Shown one piece after another: positions 61,876-64,000 of a DNA stretch of 64,000 nt (position 1 is its first letter; each line of letters begins with the position of its first letter). Location: NCBI GenBank assembly GCA_010094045.1, contig ML986749.1, positions 9,326 through 73,325 of the forward strand, read 5' to 3'. Position numbers and translations under genes: made by a program. The notes under the pieces are model-generated. The model made no database searches. It saw only the letters and a program-made list of their open reading frames with translations, and was not told the DNA's origin. Origin of the DNA: Lojkania enalia (taxonomy: Eukaryota > Ascomycota > Dothideomycetes > Pleosporales).

Positions 61876-64000
61876 CACGCGGAAAGAATAGTATATAAGT
61901 ATCTTTATTAATAGTTTAGCTCGGTAATATTATATATATCCTCCTTGTTTTCTAGTCTTTTTCTACTCTATTAATTTATCTAGTCTTATATAGCGTATTT
62001 AGCCTTATGAATTTTTGAAGTCTGTATTAATAGCTATAGTTAAATACTGATTAGCGAATAAATTATTATTATATCTTATACTTTATACTATATCTTTATT
62101 CCTATAAGATAGAAACTTATAACCTATAGGATTTTATACTATCTAAGTTATAATTAATTTAATCTTAGAATCTATTAACACCCCTCCCGGCATATTAAGA
62201 AACCCTCTAGGCGGAGGAAAATAAGAGGTACTTTAACTTTATACTGCTCGAAATCTATATATATATTAAATATTCTCTAAGTTAACTTAAGTTACAAATT
62301 TATAGTACTTCCGTATAGTAGCTATTTCTAGATATTTAGAACCTATTCGACCTAAAAATTATAAAGTATATTATTACTATTAGAGGGTGCCTCTATAGTA
62401 TTTACCCTCGTATATAATTGTGTTAGTACCTTAGCATGCCTATATATATATAGCTTCTTCTATAACTTTAATATACTTTAAGCTCTCTATCTAACAATTA
62501 CTACTATACTTAATTTACAGAAAGCCTCGTATTAGAGCTAAACCTAGTTCCTACTATATAGTACTATTATTAAGCTCCTGCTACTCCAAAATATTTATAA
62601 AACGATGTTATCTAAGCCTTAGATCTACGTTATAAATACTTAGAAGTTATATTTAATCTTATATCTACTATAGCGCGTAAATTTACGTAAGGCTGCTATT
62701 ATAGTACTTCTAATCTACTTTCCTACTCTAGCTAGTACTAGGCGACCCTATGCGTTATATATAATTATCAGTATATAGTTTAACTATATATATTTAGAAT
62801 TACCTATAGTATATATATAATACAAAAATATAATAGATATTAACTTAAAGTATATATAGAATTTAAGTAGTATAAGGTTAAAGTACCCCTTATTTTTATT
62901 ACTATAAGGGGTTCCTTGCTTTATAGGGATAGACGTTACAATTATTATTAAGTTACGATGTAGAAAGAAGAATAAAGCTAAAGTTAGGGGTATACTACAC
63001 CTTTAAGATAGATTTCAACGTACTATAGGCAATAGTCTTTATAAAGTCTACTAGTACGAGTTAACTGTTAGTATATTTAATATATTATAGAGTACTAAAT
63101 TAAACGCTAAGGCGGGTAGTATACTCGCAGATTATAGTAGGCTAGGCTGTCTCCTAAAGCTATAATATTACTATAGCGCCTTAGTCGCACTAAGTAATAT
63201 ATCTAGGTTAAATTAGTTAATTAGCGTCTGAGGACGTCTACGCGTATTTTACGTTAGTTCTAAGAAAGAAAACATGTTGAAAAAATAGAAAAGGCACGTG
63301 AGGCTTCTAGAATTCTCTTATACCCTACAGCTATCTTATTTCTTAAGTAATTTAGGGTAGCTAAAATATAGAACTTACATAAAATTAAGTTAATACGAAT
63401 AAGTATATAAAGTTAATATTGTTTAAAAGAGAAAGTAAGTTACTAATAGTTCGGCTTGCTACGCAGGGTAGCTTATAATATAGGGACGGATATTATAGGA
63501 GTTTATTAGAGAGAAGGAATATAATATAGTAAAGTATAATATATCTTATTAGCTAGGTATTAGTATTATATTCTAAGTCCTAAATAAGTAGACTTTACGG
63601 TCTAATACTATCTTAACTGGCAATTTCTTCGAGTTCCGCTTCTTTAATTTATACGACCGAATGTACTAGAGTAATCCTACTAGAAGAAGTAAAAGAATAA
63701 CTACGCTAATAATACCTCTAATTAACGCTGGGGATTTCTTTAGATAGGATTTCGAGATATTATATTTCATCCCTATATAATAAGCAAAGCTAATTATTCT
63801 AGTAAGAAGCTTACTATTTAATAATATAACTGAAGCGATGAGTGTTTTATAAATAGTCTAACGTAGTATCGAGTCCCTCTATTTTAAACGCCTATAAACC
63901 CTAACGAAGTTCTTATAGTAATATTAAAAAGTTATAATAATTAATTATATACTATTAGTAGAGAATTATTTCTCTACTCTAGTTGTTAAGAAATACGTAT
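61876..64000. other. unassigned RIP-degraded stretch to the window end
   Basis: A plus frame near 63170-63560 reads partly like protein (RLSRTKQYIQ, ILRQFQERKHVEKIEKARQ, AYNIGTDIIGVYQRERNIIQ) but is not assigned. No terminal repeat or second element edge is seen before 64000. Confidence 0.3.

Noticed and set aside
1..64000. rRNA, tRNA, CRISPR or riboswitch features
   Set aside because: No conserved rRNA stretches, cloverleaf-like GC arms with intact T-loop, or spaced short repeats were seen; tattata-rich palindromes are composition effects.

Overview
The window looks like a block of AT-rich, repeat-induced point mutation (RIP) degraded DNA from a filamentous ascomycete (Pezizomycotina). CpA and TpG are strongly depleted. 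TA, TAG and TAA are everywhere. Over 64 kb almost no frame stays open, and the longest ATG-started frame is 82 codons. Recognisable reading frames are broken almost only by TAG or TAA, where CAG, CAA or TGG once stood, and TGA is nearly absent from them. Acidic catalytic residues have become Asn, and Cys and His have become Tyr. No intact gene, rRNA, tRNA or CRISPR array is visible.

Left half (1-31.6 kb): a nest of fungal transposons. Ty1/Copia retrotransposons on the minus strand (1-3977; an LTR-bearing fragment at 25533-26021; 26022-31630) frame the nest. Between them lies a pogo-type transposon (here called D), split by a minus-strand pogo (C). C is split by a small pogo (E, 4615-6453) and by a 16 kb insertion, Gypsy-1 (LTRs 6720-7062 and 22372-22714, 5-bp duplication tttag). 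Gypsy-1 carries a minus-strand Gypsy-2 (7152-13131) in its 5' part and a pogo (F, 16308-19463) in its reverse transcriptase. Another F-family pogo (F2) sits in the LTR of the right-hand Copia and holds one more pogo (H). The insertion order can be read from the interruptions. A 10-N assembly gap lies inside pogo F and is flanked by a 1284-bp direct repeat.

Right half (31.6-64 kb): the Copia homology stops abruptly near 31630, GC content rises, and no LTR or pogo pattern appears any more. Within 350 bp of this edge begins a degraded gene of about 890 codons, reading inward on the plus strand. It is recognisable as a DUF3435 tyrosine recombinase with C-terminal C2H2 fingers, the family that includes the 'captains' of Starship giant transposons. 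Behind it come a dynamin-like GTP-binding fragment and a series of long relic reading frames on both strands that I cannot assign to families, a tandem plus inverted repeat cluster (50.03-50.55 kb), and a relic frame with an acidic tract and Asn-rich nine-residue repeats (60.65-61.88 kb). The arrangement (recombinase first, next to the edge, then a string of genes) suggests the remains of a Starship-like cargo element. The right end is not in the window and this reading is an inference.

Nothing here is likely to make a full-length protein now. The value of the window is the record of insertions, the RIP pattern, and the possible dead Starship.
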